Below, piece after piece: positions 7,179 to 15,734 of a stretch of DNA of 64,000 nucleotides. The stretch comes from Permianibacter aggregans (GTDB lineage Bacteria; Pseudomonadota; Gammaproteobacteria; Enterobacterales; Permianibacteraceae). The stretch covers positions 1,426,001 to 1,490,000 of the forward strand of contig NZ_CP037953.1 in assembly GCF_009756665.1 (NCBI RefSeq), written 5' to 3'. Numbering within the stretch: position 1 is the first letter of the stretch; every line of letters starts with the position of its first letter. The position numbers were made by a program, and so were the translations under genes. The notes below the pieces were generated by a model. That model ran no database searches, was not told the origin of the DNA, and saw nothing but the letters and a program-made list of their open reading frames with translations.

Positions 7179-7898
7179 ATGGGCGACATCAACATTGGCA
7201 GTATCAATAGCGGGCGCAACAACATCACACAGAACAACATCACCAACACCACAATAAGCAGGTCCTCTTCGTCGACGTCAAGGCGTTCGGCCAACCCGCT
7301 CGATGACGGGTTAGCATTAGTCTTGATAGCGGCTGTACTATTGGGGGTAACAGCGTATATCTATCTGCGTCATTACCACGAGATCTTTTTCTATCTACAA
7401 GTCCTAGCAATTAGCGCCATGTTTGCACCGGGACTGGCCATCACGCCAAACCTTTATGGGCAAGGATTGGGTATTCGCTCATTGATGCTTGCAATAGTAG
7501 GAATGCTCTTGGGCGCAGCACAAGTCTGGATTGTAGTGAGCATCAAAAATGGACTCCCCGCCGAGATCCTCGACATCGCGAATGAACCACCGCGAAGCGA
7601 ATTCTTTCTCGCAGCCGCTAAAGAGGTTTGGCTGCGCTTCAACTCGCATGCGCACAATCTAATTTTGGATAATCTTTTTTCAACAACTCTTGTCAGCATA
7701 GCGTCCTTTTTCCTCATTTTGTATGCGCTATGGCTTTGTGCAGATTCGGCTTTCCGTATAAACTCTAGCCGAGTCATATTTGCAAAACTCGCCAAGTTGA
7801 TGCACTTCACTTATCCATTCGGTATTATTTTTTGTGCTGCATTGACCGCTGCCGCCTGGGCCGCATCAATGGGATACTTCACGCCACACTTACAATAA
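7179..7898 (+). CDS. Membrane protein with Asn/Ile/Thr-rich N-terminus, function unknown
   Basis: I do not recognise this 239-aa protein as a family. The first 27 residues (GDINIGSINSGRN, then NITQNNITNTTIS) are Asn-, Ile- and Thr-rich. They resemble the alternating G-x-I-x-I-G patterns of short beta-solenoid or amyloid-like signalling motifs. A Ser-rich stretch follows, then about five hydrophobic segments: near residues 46-63, 68-90, 100-125, 165-190 and 210-232. AAAGGAG precedes the ATG. It is a single-gene unit closed by a terminator, lying between the toxin-antitoxin operon and a broken XRE gene. Confidence 0.65.
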   Translation: MGDINIGSINSGRNNITQNNITNTTISRSSSSTSRRSANPLDDGLALVLIAAVLLGVTAYIYLRHYHEIFFYLQVLAISAMFAPGLAITPNLYGQGLGIRSLMLAIVGMLLGAAQVWIVVSIKNGLPAEILDIANEPPRSEFFLAAAKEVWLRFNSHAHNLILDNLFSTTLVSIASFFLILYALWLCADSAFRINSSRVIFAKLAKLMHFTYPFGIIFCAALTAAAWAASMGYFTPHLQ

Positions 7899-7901
7899 GA
7901 C

Positions 7902-7931
7902 AAAAACCCCAGCTTGATGGCTGGGGTTTTT
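7902..7931 (+). terminator. Rho-independent terminator
   Basis: AAAAACCCCAG and CTGGGGTTTTT form a perfect 11-bp stem with an 8-nt loop, three bases after the membrane-protein stop codon. Confidence 0.85.
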
Positions 7932-7939
7932 GCGATCAT

Positions 7940-8116
7940 TTTCGCGTACTCAGAATCGGTAGAGGAACTGATTGGCACCGACACGGCGACCGCTGCCAAG
8001 AAGCGGGACCTGCCCCCAAACTGCAGCAGCAGATGGACCGCATTGCCAAGCTGCCAAAGACCAAACAGAAGTTTGTAATTGAGATGCTCGACGCCATGTT
8101 GCAACAACACGGCTAA
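7940..8116 (+). pseudogene. Frameshifted 3' remnant of an XRE-family regulator
   Basis: Two frames together spell the end of an XRE regulator. The first reads YSESVEELIGTDTATAAKKR from about 7944. The second, after a shift near 8008-8015, reads PKLQQQMDRIAKLPKTKQ, then KFVIEMLDAMLQQHG to a TAA at 8116. The VEELIG element and the LQQQ-RI-LP-KQKFV helix are typical of the C-terminus of this subfamily. The helix-turn-helix part is absent, apparently replaced by the preceding terminator region. It is a decayed relative of the regulator at 6000-6362 and shows that this area has been rearranged. Confidence 0.7.
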
Positions 8117-8140
8117 TCACTACTAAAACCAGCGCCATAA

Positions 8141-8175
8141 AAAACGCCCGGCATGGCCGGGCGGTGGGATTTTTA
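8141..8175 (+). terminator. Rho-independent terminator
   Basis: CGCCCGGC and GCCGGGCG pair around ATG, with A-residues before the stem and a T-run a few bases after it. It closes the broken XRE gene and may also serve the convergent lipoprotein gene. Confidence 0.7.
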
Positions 8176-8233
8176 TTCAGTTATGGACCGATATTCAAAT
8201 CAGTTCTCATTCTACGAGATCCGAACTAAAGCT

Positions 8234-8683
8234 TCAGAATCGAACATATCTCTCAATCCCTTTCAAACCATCAACTCCCTTGCTCTCATAGGTCTCATTC
8301 TGAACAAACTCAACTGCTACTATAGAGTCTCTTTCATTCAAATATATGGCCACAAAATCTGATCTATTGTCGGCACAAAACTTTTCAGAATTTCCTACAT
8401 ACACTTGAGTTCTACTCACGAGCTTACCTGTTTCAGCGCTATTAACTTCAACTTCTATATCGGCTTTGCCGAATTCTGAAATTGCATCCAGTTTGTTATC
8501 AGCAACCGCTAACCCCTCAAAAATTGAGGACAAAGGGCGTTTCTGCATATCCTTATTTTGTGAGCCACAGAACTCAATCAATGATTTCCCTTCTGGGCTG
8601 CTCTCTATGTATTCCTTCGATTGAGATGCACTACAACCAAGTAACATCATTAGTGCTGACACCTGGAAAATCGCTACTTTCAT
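8234..8683 (-). CDS. Small lipoprotein, candidate immunity protein of the RHS tip
   Basis: This 149-aa product has a lipoprotein signal peptide (MKVAIFQ, hydrophobic core, lipobox LLGC), so the mature protein starts at a lipidated Cys near residue 17. I chose the ATG at 8683, which gives a proper signal peptide. A start at 8701 would add six residues and overlap the RHS stop codon. The mature part is acidic with three Cys and no recognised domain. It begins 4 nt after the RHS gene ends, the usual place for the immunity gene of a polymorphic toxin. A periplasm-facing lipoprotein would suit a toxin acting in the envelope. The role is inferred from position only. Confidence 0.7.
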   Translation of the reverse strand: MKVAIFQVSALMMLLGCSASQSKEYIESSPEGKSLIEFCGSQNKDMQKRPLSSIFEGLAVADNKLDAISEFGKADIEVEVNSAETGKLVSRTQVYVGNSEKFCADNRSDFVAIYLNERDSIVAVEFVQNETYESKGVDGLKGIERYVRF

Positions 8684-8687
8684 ATCG

Positions 8688-11600
8688 TTAAATCGGGCCA
8701 CAACTCATCACTCCTGTCCAAGGGTTTTTGCAGCATCCTTCACCACTCGCGAAACGACCAAATACGTGTTGCTGAGTAGTATCTCCCCGCTCCCAATCAA
8801 TGTGGTCACGATATTCCTTGCTTTTTTTCCTTTCCTTAACTGCATACCCGCAATCGGAGCCCTCGCAAGTATCCGAGCACTCAAAGCACAGCTCTCTAGC
8901 AGTTACCGTGCGAGACTGTTTAACCTTGTATTCTCGCTTCCAATTGCACCATCCCATCATTCCTGCTGTATTTGGCTGAACTTTATACTTCCCGGTATAA
9001 ATCCGAACGCCAATATCCATCCAGTCTGACTCACTATCCCACATCGGGACACAAAACAACCCGAGAGGATCTTTCAACTGTGTAGGCATTTGCTGAACAT
9101 AGCCGTAAGTATTAACGCCATCACTTAATCCAATCGGATCCGACTCGATGTAACGTCCCGTCACCGGGTCATAATTTCTAAAGTAGTTGTAATGCAGCCC
9201 AACTTCAACATCCAGTACCTGACCAGGGAAGCGATGGTTAAAGCGGAACGCGAGACCATTACCATCCGGGTCTTCATTCGCGGCCGTTTCGCCGAAGGCT
9301 GCTGAGTCCCAACGCCAGATGACGGTTTGGTTGGCGCCTATAATCGCACGTGGCGTGTTCAGGTGATCGGCGTGAACGTAATAAACACCGCTCGGTTTCA
9401 TCGCCAATATCGGTTGGTCGCCGAGGTAGACCACTTCCATCAGCGGTGTGCCGGCGGCGTCGTATTCGCCGATTAAATGGCCGGCTTCGTCGTAGATGAA
9501 TAGCGTGCTGACGCCATCCACCGTTTTGCGTACGCGTTGGCCCAAACCGTTGTAGAGGTTGTCTTGCGTGACGCTGCCTTTGGTAATCGTAGTTAAACGA
9601 TTGGCGGTGTTGTAGGTGTAGCTGCGATCACCGTCGCTTAACGTGTTGCCGGCGGCATCGTATTGATAGCTGCGGTTTAAGGCACCGCTGATGGTATCGA
9701 TACGGTTGCTGGTTTCGCTAACGGTGTATTGGTCGAATGCGCTGCCCTCGGTTTTGCTTAACCGGTTGCCGTTGGCATCAAAGCTAAAGCTCATCTCAAA
9801 CACACCGCTGCTGCCGGTGACGCGGTCGAGCAAGTCGTAGTAATAGCTTTGATTGCGGCTGGCGGTGTGCGCATGGGTTTGGGCGCTGATGCGACCGGCG
9901 CGGTCGTAGCTTAGCGTGACGACATCGGCCCCCAATGGAAAGCTTTGCAATTGGCCATCAAGGTTGAATGTGCGTTGATAATCGCTGTTATCGCCCCACT
10001 GCCAGCTTTTTACGGCGCTGAACGGTTGGTAGGCGATGTTTTTCACCCGTGCGCTGCCATCGACGTTCAGTTGTTGCAGTTGACCATTTTGGTAGCTGAA
10101 GCTTAAGTCACGACCCGATGGATAGGTGATGCTTTCCAAGCGACCGTATTGGTCATAGCGATAACTTGTGGAGAACGAGACACCATTTACCGTGGCGAGT
10201 TTTTCCGTCAGCCGACCGTATTGGTCGTAGCGGTATTGCGTGCTGCCACTGCTGTCGGTCACTGAGGTTAAACGGCCTTTGCCGTAGTTACCGGCAACGA
10301 TGCTGTCATAGGCAAACGTCACGACGCTGCCATCGTGATAGGTCAGCTTGGTGACACGGTTTAGCGCGTCATAGGTATACGTTGTGGTGTGGCCGCGTGC
10401 ATTGGTGCTGGTTTTGACGTTGCCGGCACTGTCGAAAGTTTGCGTGCTGGTGGCGGTATCCGGGCTATCGGTTTGTTTCAACTCACCGAGCGCGGAGACA
10501 CCATACTGCGTTTGCAAACCTTTCGGGTCGGTAACGCGGTTCAGTTGATCCAGGTTGTCATAACTGAACTGGGTAATACCGTTCAACGCATCGGTAATCG
10601 ATTTCAATCGATTCAGCGGATCATATTGGTAACTGCTGCTTGCCGTTTCGCTGTCGGTGTAGCGAGTGACGCCAGTCATATTGCCGTTGGCATCATAGCT
10701 GTAACTTGCCGTGACTTGATTGGCGGCGTTTAGCGAACGCAGCAATTGATTCAGCGCGTTGAATTCACTGGCACGACGCAGCACCACGTTACCGCTGGCA
10801 TCTTTGATTTCTTCTTTAGTGCGATTGCCGGCGTAATCGAGTGTGTATTCAATGCGCTCACCGAGTGGATTCTCTATGGCGACCAAGCGATGTGCGGCAT
10901 CGTACTCATAACGAACAAAACTGCCATCTGGCATCGTCACTTTGATGAGTTGGCCGACCTTGTCGTAATCGAACGTAGTGGTCAGCGAACCGACGGTACG
11001 CGTTTTCAACCAGCCACGTGCGGTGTAAGTCAGCGTTGTCACCAAACCGTTCGGGTCAGTGATTTGGCGCACACGACCGTTGGGGTCGTAATTCGACAAA
11101 GTGGTGATATGGCCAAGCGCGTTGGCCACATTAATTAGATTGCCTTGGCTATCGTAGTCGTAGGTGGTGATGTCGGAGGCATCGGTGCGTGGGCCGTCGA
11201 TACTCGTCAACTTGCCAGCCGTGTTGTACTCGTAAATGGAGCTAAGGGTTTTACCCGTTGGACTCTCGATTTCATCACGTTGCTGCAGCAGGCCCTGCGT
11301 CGTGTAACGGTTAACGACTTCCAAACCATTGGCAACCAAGCGACTTGGCAAACGATGCTCGTCGTTCCACTCCGTTATCGTAACCTTCTGTTCTGGCGTA
11401 CCCAATCCTTCGGTCCGGATGTGTTCCAAACCACTGGGATGGTATTCGACGGTGGTTAATCCGCCATTCTTATCCGTAATTTGACTTAGCAAGCCTTGAT
11501 CATTGAACTCGCGCGTTTCCGTTCCCGTCGCGCAACCAGGACAGGGCATTTGCTCGATAGCACGGAATTGATCGGACCCATGGCTGCGATAAAAACTGTA

Positions 11601-13235
11601 CAGCGTTTCGTGATACTCGTTGGCCGTGCGATAGCTTTTGACCATTGTGGTCGAGTCATTGAGGTATTCAAACTCAACTTTGTCGGCGATTTCCGCATGA
11701 TTTTCCGCAATAACTCTGCGCTCACCGTCATACACATAGGAGGCGAATCGCGAGCCGTTTTCATCAACAATTCCGGTTAAGGCTGAAGGGAAGCGCGAGT
11801 CTTCATAAAGGAATTGCTTACGCGGGTTATCAAACTCATTGCTTGGCGTTTCGTCTGGATAAATGACCTCACTCAACATTCCCGCAGCGTTGTATAGAAA
11901 TTTTGTTTGCTTACCATTGGGTTCGGTCAGTGAATCCATTTGACCGGCACCGTTGTAACCAACCGTTAATTGCCGCCCAGAAGCCGCCGTTAATTGCTTG
12001 AGTCGATTAGATGCATCGTAAGCAAACTGCACCGATTCGCCATTGCGCGCAGCCTTTCGCGCCAGCAATCCATTTGCGCCAAATTCCATCACATCGCCAT
12101 TACGCGCGATGAAACGCCAACTTCCGGCTACATTTTCAACGTAGCCATCTTTCTGATGATAGCCCGTTAATCGCTCTCCTTTCTTGCCAACGAACAGCTT
12201 ACGCGTACCATCGCCATTGGCCACTGCAACAATTTGCGTGCTGGTGCCATCCAGCAGTAGGCTGATGAAAACCTTTACATCCGTATCCCAATTTACCCCG
12301 GTTAACGAACCAACGGCAGCATTGTAAGCGCGACGAAAGTGCAATCCTTCACTTGACGTGTAAAGCGCCTCAAAGTGTCGCTTCTGACCAGAAGCACACC
12401 CTACCGGATTGCCGATACCGTCACATTGTTTTGGTTTTTCTTCATATTCCGTGAAACATTTATTGTATGGACTATCAGAAAGACCTGAAGCGTAGGCAGA
12501 GAATCGCAGTGAATTGCCTCCCTGGGTCCATTGCGTAAACTCGCCCTTTGTTTCGCTAACACATTTCCCGCTTGCGTCATTTACTTTTCCGCATGGACAA
12601 ATTTCTTTGTAGCACTGCCCGCCACCATAAGGCCTACCAGTACCAGCAGGGCAAGTAACGGGCTGCTCCCTGTACATGTAATACCACGCTTCTTCAGTAC
12701 AGGAACATAACGTCTTGCATGAAGAACTAAACCCCTTAGGATCGTTGGGGTAGGTGTAGCGAATCAAGTATTGTTTAGTTTGTCTTGTTTCTTGTACGTA
12801 TCGAAATGCAATGGACGCCACATCATGTGAAGCATCTGTCGACGGTGGAGGAATTACCTCACCAGCGTTGTTTAGCCAGAAACTATGATAACCAGAGCTT
12901 GATGCAACTTGTTCACCTACTAAGGAACTTTCCGAAGCGGTCTTCCAGTATGGTCCTTCAACCTCATCAGAACAACGAGTTGTTGGAAGTTTGGTTTTTC
13001 TCCATGCAATAATGTCAGCTTCACTTTCCCATTTTTTATAGTTGTCACCAAGAGCGTTCTGAAAGTATGTTTGCCCTACGACAGGCTCAACACACTCGAT
13101 ATTTTTATGCCTGCTCCCCGAATATAGCTGAAATCCCAGATCAACTCTGCAGTTGACCCGAAGCCCATCGGCAACACTATTTACCGAAGTGAACAGCAGC
13201 ACGAATATGAAGAATAGTCTTCCTATGACTTGCAT
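8688..13235 (-). CDS. Secreted RHS/YD-repeat protein with cysteine-rich C-terminal tip
   Basis: This 1515-aa protein begins with a Sec signal peptide (LFFIFVLLFTSVNSVADG), and AGGGA precedes the ATG. Residues about 25-270 are a Cys-rich N-terminal region with several CxC and CxxxC pairs. From about 290 to 1290 there are many YD/RHS repeats of the type YDxxGRLxxxxxxxG that build the hollow beta-cage. The RHS core ends with PVTGRYIESDPIGLSDG and QLKDPLG near residue 1392. The last 123 residues form a variable tip with nine Cys and no toxin family I recognise. RHS proteins enclose and release such tips. No PAAR domain or T6SS genes are present, so Sec export with cell-surface or envelope delivery is more likely. 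The tip is duplicated exactly at 1-440. Confidence 0.93.
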   Translation of the reverse strand: MQVIGRLFFIFVLLFTSVNSVADGLRVNCRVDLGFQLYSGSRHKNIECVEPVVGQTYFQNALGDNYKKWESEADIIAWRKTKLPTTRCSDEVEGPYWKTASESSLVGEQVASSSGYHSFWLNNAGEVIPPPSTDASHDVASIAFRYVQETRQTKQYLIRYTYPNDPKGFSSSCKTLCSCTEEAWYYMYREQPVTCPAGTGRPYGGGQCYKEICPCGKVNDASGKCVSETKGEFTQWTQGGNSLRFSAYASGLSDSPYNKCFTEYEEKPKQCDGIGNPVGCASGQKRHFEALYTSSEGLHFRRAYNAAVGSLTGVNWDTDVKVFISLLLDGTSTQIVAVANGDGTRKLFVGKKGERLTGYHQKDGYVENVAGSWRFIARNGDVMEFGANGLLARKAARNGESVQFAYDASNRLKQLTAASGRQLTVGYNGAGQMDSLTEPNGKQTKFLYNAAGMLSEVIYPDETPSNEFDNPRKQFLYEDSRFPSALTGIVDENGSRFASYVYDGERRVIAENHAEIADKVEFEYLNDSTTMVKSYRTANEYHETLYSFYRSHGSDQFRAIEQMPCPGCATGTETREFNDQGLLSQITDKNGGLTTVEYHPSGLEHIRTEGLGTPEQKVTITEWNDEHRLPSRLVANGLEVVNRYTTQGLLQQRDEIESPTGKTLSSIYEYNTAGKLTSIDGPRTDASDITTYDYDSQGNLINVANALGHITTLSNYDPNGRVRQITDPNGLVTTLTYTARGWLKTRTVGSLTTTFDYDKVGQLIKVTMPDGSFVRYEYDAAHRLVAIENPLGERIEYTLDYAGNRTKEEIKDASGNVVLRRASEFNALNQLLRSLNAANQVTASYSYDANGNMTGVTRYTDSETASSSYQYDPLNRLKSITDALNGITQFSYDNLDQLNRVTDPKGLQTQYGVSALGELKQTDSPDTATSTQTFDSAGNVKTSTNARGHTTTYTYDALNRVTKLTYHDGSVVTFAYDSIVAGNYGKGRLTSVTDSSGSTQYRYDQYGRLTEKLATVNGVSFSTSYRYDQYGRLESITYPSGRDLSFSYQNGQLQQLNVDGSARVKNIAYQPFSAVKSWQWGDNSDYQRTFNLDGQLQSFPLGADVVTLSYDRAGRISAQTHAHTASRNQSYYYDLLDRVTGSSGVFEMSFSFDANGNRLSKTEGSAFDQYTVSETSNRIDTISGALNRSYQYDAAGNTLSDGDRSYTYNTANRLTTITKGSVTQDNLYNGLGQRVRKTVDGVSTLFIYDEAGHLIGEYDAAGTPLMEVVYLGDQPILAMKPSGVYYVHADHLNTPRAIIGANQTVIWRWDSAAFGETAANEDPDGNGLAFRFNHRFPGQVLDVEVGLHYNYFRNYDPVTGRYIESDPIGLSDGVNTYGYVQQMPTQLKDPLGLFCVPMWDSESDWMDIGVRIYTGKYKVQPNTAGMMGWCNWKREYKVKQSRTVTARELCFECSDTCEGSDCGYAVKERKKSKEYRDHIDWERGDTTQQHVFGRFASGEGCCKNPWTGVMSCGPI
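8752..9191 (-). repeat. Direct repeat copy B (within the RHS gene)
   Basis: This is identical to 1-440. It covers RHS codons from the junction YNYFRNYD to 21 residues before the stop codon. The left limit is set only by the window edge, so the true repeat may include the whole tip and the lipoprotein gene. Confidence 0.95.
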
Positions 13236-13275
13236 TTATATTTTTCCCTAAATGAGCGCGAATTCGAGAGTTTCT

Positions 13276-13294
13276 CCTCCGCTTTAAGCGGAGG
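13276..13294. terminator. Hairpin between yebC-like and RHS genes
   Basis: CCTCCGCTT and AAGCGGAGG pair perfectly over 9 bp around a single T. CTTTT follows on the plus strand, but on the minus strand, the direction of both neighbours, there is no T-run. Termination in the minus direction is therefore doubtful. Confidence 0.4.
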
Positions 13295-13327
13295 CTTTTG
13301 GGCTTCCTTAGATACCCTAGTGATTGG

Positions 13328-14029
13328 CTAGCTATTCAGCCCCGCATAAACGTTCTGCACATCATCGTCTTCATCAATGGCTTCGAGAAACGCGACCACC
13401 TCTTGCAACGCTTCGCCTTCCAAGGTCACCGGATTTTTCGGAATGTAGCCAAGCTTCGCAGAGCTAACGGTGAAACCAAAATCGGGCAGCGCTTTGGCGA
13501 CGGCATCGAGATCGGTGGTTTCGGTGATGAATAGCGCACTGCCGTCTTCGTTCTTTTCGAAATCCTGGGCGCCGGCTTCAATGGCGGCGAGTTCGACATC
13601 GGCGTCGGCTTTTTCTGGTTCGGCTTCGATCATGCCGGCGTGGGTGAAATCCCAGCTCACGGAACCGGAGCTACCGAGTTGGCCTTTGCGGAACAGCGAA
13701 CGGATGCTGGAGATGGTGCGGTTTTTGTTGTCGGTCAAGCATTCAACGATGACGGGCACCTGATGTGGAGCGAAGCCTTCGTAGGTAACCAGTTCGTAGT
13801 TGATGGTGCCATCCAGAAGCCCGGCGCCTTTTTTGATCGCACGGTCGAGTGTGTCGCGTGGCATCGAGGCTTTTTTTGCGGCTTCGATGGCGTGACGCAG
13901 GCGGGAGTTCATTTCCGGGTCGGCACCGGCGCGGGCAGCGACCATGATTTCGCGAACGAGTTTGGTGAAGATTTTGCCTTTAGCCGCGGCGACTTCCGCT
14001 TTGCCTTTGGTTTTCCATTGTGCGCCCAT
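13328..14029 (-). CDS. YebC/PmpR-family protein (TACO1 family)
   Basis: This 233-aa protein starts [19 protein letters not shown], which marks the YeeN-like branch more than the MAGHSKW branch. It has the family core ([52 protein letters not shown]) and ends [10 protein letters not shown]. The frame is open further upstream, but the sequence there belongs to a dispersed repeat, so I place the start at the ATG at 14029. The family was long annotated as a DNA-binding regulator. Recent work links members to translation of proline-rich stretches on the ribosome. It stands alone, downstream of a repeat copy. Confidence 0.88.
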   Translation of the reverse strand: MGAQWKTKGKAEVAAAKGKIFTKLVREIMVAARAGADPEMNSRLRHAIEAAKKASMPRDTLDRAIKKGAGLLDGTINYELVTYEGFAPHQVPVIVECLTDNKNRTISSIRSLFRKGQLGSSGSVSWDFTHAGMIEAEPEKADADVELAAIEAGAQDFEKNEDGSALFITETTDLDAVAKALPDFGFTVSSAKLGYIPKNPVTLEGEALQEVVAFLEAIDEDDDVQNVYAGLNS

Positions 14030-14159
14030 GCTGATACCTGCTTTGAATACCGGGTTAAGCTGAATATTGAGGGGGTGCAGTTTACTGTAGATGGGGCTTT
14101 TTGGGTTGATGGGGATTAAATTCTGAACGACCTTTTTTGTCATGGGCTGCGCTAAAAAT

Positions 14160-14450
14160 GGAGCTTTCGGCTTCATAGATTGCCGGGTCTCGCCCCGGCG
14201 GGCGACTCACTTTCTTTGCTCGCGCGAAAGAAAGTAAGCAAAGAAACGCGCCCCGATGCGCCAGGTGAGTTCTGTTACTTCGACTAGGCAGCTCCGTCAA
14301 CAAGTCATCTCCGGCTCGGGCCGCACTGACGCGGCATCCATGCCTTGACAGTGCTACGCCAGCTGTCCCTGCTGGCGTACCCGGCCTACGATGACTCGTT
14401 GCCGGCTGGCGCAGACGGGGGCCCCGTTTGCTGTTTCTATGCACGAGACT
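14160..14450 (+). repeat. Dispersed intergenic repeat, copy 1
   Basis: This is about 290 bp running from GAGCTTTCGGCTTCATAGAT, through TGCCGGGTCTCGCCCCGGCG, to GCAGACGGGGGCCCCGTTT. It matches copy 3 (62415-62715, same orientation) and copy 2 (57695-57998, inverted). A hairpin with arms ACTTTCTTT (14209-14217) and AAAGAAAGT (14227-14235) lies near the left end. Short open frames inside, rich in Arg and Pro, look spurious. The copy fills the gap between the yebC-like gene and rplI. Confidence 0.85.
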
Positions 14451-14504
14451 TCGAAAAGAAAACCTGTTGAAAGACGACTAATGCAGCTACGCGAAAATCT
14501 AAGG

Positions 14505-14539
14505 CAACAAAAAACGCCGCAGTGCGGCGTTTTTTGTTG
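14505..14539 (-). terminator. Terminator of the rpsF-rpsR-rplI operon
   Basis: An A-run plus ACGCCGC pairs with GCGGCGT plus a T-run around AGT, which gives a strong hairpin that is symmetric in both directions. It lies 15 nt after the rplI stop codon. Confidence 0.85.
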
Positions 14540-14553
14540 AAGCTCGAAGCCAA

Positions 14554-15000
14554 TTACTCGGCAACGATAACCACTTTGACAGTGGCCGTTACTTCGGAGT
14601 GCAGACCGAGTTCGATCTCGTACTCACCCATCATGCGCAGCGGGCCAGTTGGCAGGCGCACTTCGGATTTTTCCACTTCGACGCCGGCTTTGCTGACGGC
14701 TTCGGCGATGTCGCGGGTACCGACGGAACCGAACAGTTTGCCTTCGTCACCGGCTTTGGCGGCGATGGAAACCGTCAGATCAGCCAGCTTGGCGGCGCGG
14801 GCCTGAGCAGCAGCCAGAACTTCGGCTTGCTTTTTCTCCAGCTCAGCGCGGCGTGCTTCGAAATGCGCCTTGTTGGCGGCAGTCGCGGACACGGCTTTGC
14901 CTTGCGGGATCAGGAAGTTGCGGCCATAACCAGAACGGACATCAACGGTGTCACCCAGGTTGCCCAAGCGACGGATTTTTTCCAGCAGAATAACTTGCAT
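14554..15000 (-). CDS. rplI: 50S ribosomal protein L9
   Basis: The 148-aa product has the usual length. The N-terminal domain has the L9 signature ([17 protein letters not shown], then [12 protein letters not shown]). A long connecting helix (residues 41-75, Ala/Glu/Lys/Arg-rich) leads to the C-terminal rRNA-binding domain ending VKVVIVAE. L9 binds 23S rRNA near the L1 stalk and supports frame maintenance. It is the last gene of the S6-S18-L9 operon, 20 nt after rpsR, and is followed by a terminator. Confidence 0.97.
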   Translation of the reverse strand: MQVILLEKIRRLGNLGDTVDVRSGYGRNFLIPQGKAVSATAANKAHFEARRAELEKKQAEVLAAAQARAAKLADLTVSIAAKAGDEGKLFGSVGTRDIAEAVSKAGVEVEKSEVRLPTGPLRMMGEYEIELGLHSEVTATVKVVIVAE

Positions 15001-15020
15001 GGTTGCTTAACTCCTATCGC

Positions 15021-15248
15021 TTATTCGTGAGCATCACAGTATGGCAGCAGGGCCAGGAAGCGGGCGCGCTTGATGGCGACAGCCAGCTGGCGCTGGTAAT
15101 TGGCGCGCGTGCCGGTGATGCGGCTCGGGACAATTTTGCCAGTTTCAGTGATGTAGGCTTTCAGGATGTTCAGATCTTTGTAGTCGATCTGCTCAATGCC
15201 TTCTGCGGTGAAGCGGCAGAATTTTTTACGGCGGAAATAACGTGACAT
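15021..15248 (-). CDS. rpsR: 30S ribosomal protein S18
   Basis: The 75-aa product has the S18 pattern: RRKKFCRFT at the start, [20 protein letters not shown] and [21 protein letters not shown]18 forms a heterodimer with S6 on the 30S platform. The ATG has GGAGACACC upstream. It follows rpsF directly, 14 nt away. The primosomal gene priB, which sits between rpsF and rpsR in enterobacteria, is absent here. Confidence 0.97.
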   Translation of the reverse strand: MSRYFRRKKFCRFTAEGIEQIDYKDLNILKAYITETGKIVPSRITGTRANYQRQLAVAIKRARFLALLPYCDAHE

Positions 15249-15262
15249 AGGGTGTCTCCTTA

Positions 15263-15643
15263 TTAGGCCGCGTCGGCATCAGAGGAATCGCTGTCGTCGC
15301 TGCGACGGCGGGTGTCTTTTTCTTCTTTCGCTTTCAGCAGCGGAGAAGGTTCGGTGACGGCTTTGTCCATCTTGGTGATCAGATGGCGAATGACGGCGTC
15401 ATTGAAGCGGAAGGCGTGCTCCAGCTCTTTGACGACTTCACCGGTGCACTCAACGTTCATCAGGACGTAGTGTGCTTTGTGCAGTTTTTCAATGCTGTAG
15501 GCCAGCTGACGGCGGCCCCAGTCTTCGAAGCGATGCACCTTGCCAGCGTTGTCAGTGATGGTCTTCTGATAACGCTCGACCATCGCGCCGACTTGGTCGC
15601 TTTGGTCCGGGTGCACCATGATCACGATTTCGTAATGGCGCAT
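15263..15643 (-). CDS. rpsF: 30S ribosomal protein S6
   Basis: The 126-aa product starts [25 protein letters not shown] sits seven bases upstream of this ATG, so the longer open frame upstream is not used. Family residues [19 protein letters not shown] and HYVLMNVEC are present. The C-terminal tail is acidic ([11 protein letters not shown]), as expected for S6, whose tail is glutamylated by RimK in some species. It is the first gene of the operon and binds S18. Confidence 0.97.
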   Translation of the reverse strand: MRHYEIVIMVHPDQSDQVGAMVERYQKTITDNAGKVHRFEDWGRRQLAYSIEKLHKAHYVLMNVECTGEVVKELEHAFRFNDAVIRHLITKMDKAVTEPSPLLKAKEEKDTRRRSDDSDSSDADAA

Positions 15644-15734
15644 GTTGTGCTCCTTTTGGGTTTCACTACAGTCAGGCGATTCGTGAGGCCTGCTGCAGCA
15701 AGGAGAAAAGGCGGTAAAGCACTTTTCAGGGATG

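Noticed and set aside
8766-9029. 87-codon plus-strand open frame, also at 15-278
   Set aside because: It is antisense to the RHS tip and appears twice only because the tip is duplicated.
8688-13235. T6SS RHS effector
   Set aside because: A Sec signal peptide is present, and no PAAR, VgrG or Eag-type partner is seen in the window.
14082-14444. Arg/Pro-rich proteins of about 100-160 aa in the dispersed repeats, also at 57592-58074 and 62392-62739
   Set aside because: They are open frames inside a non-coding repeat. Similarity between them reflects the DNA repeat, and there are no ribosome sites.
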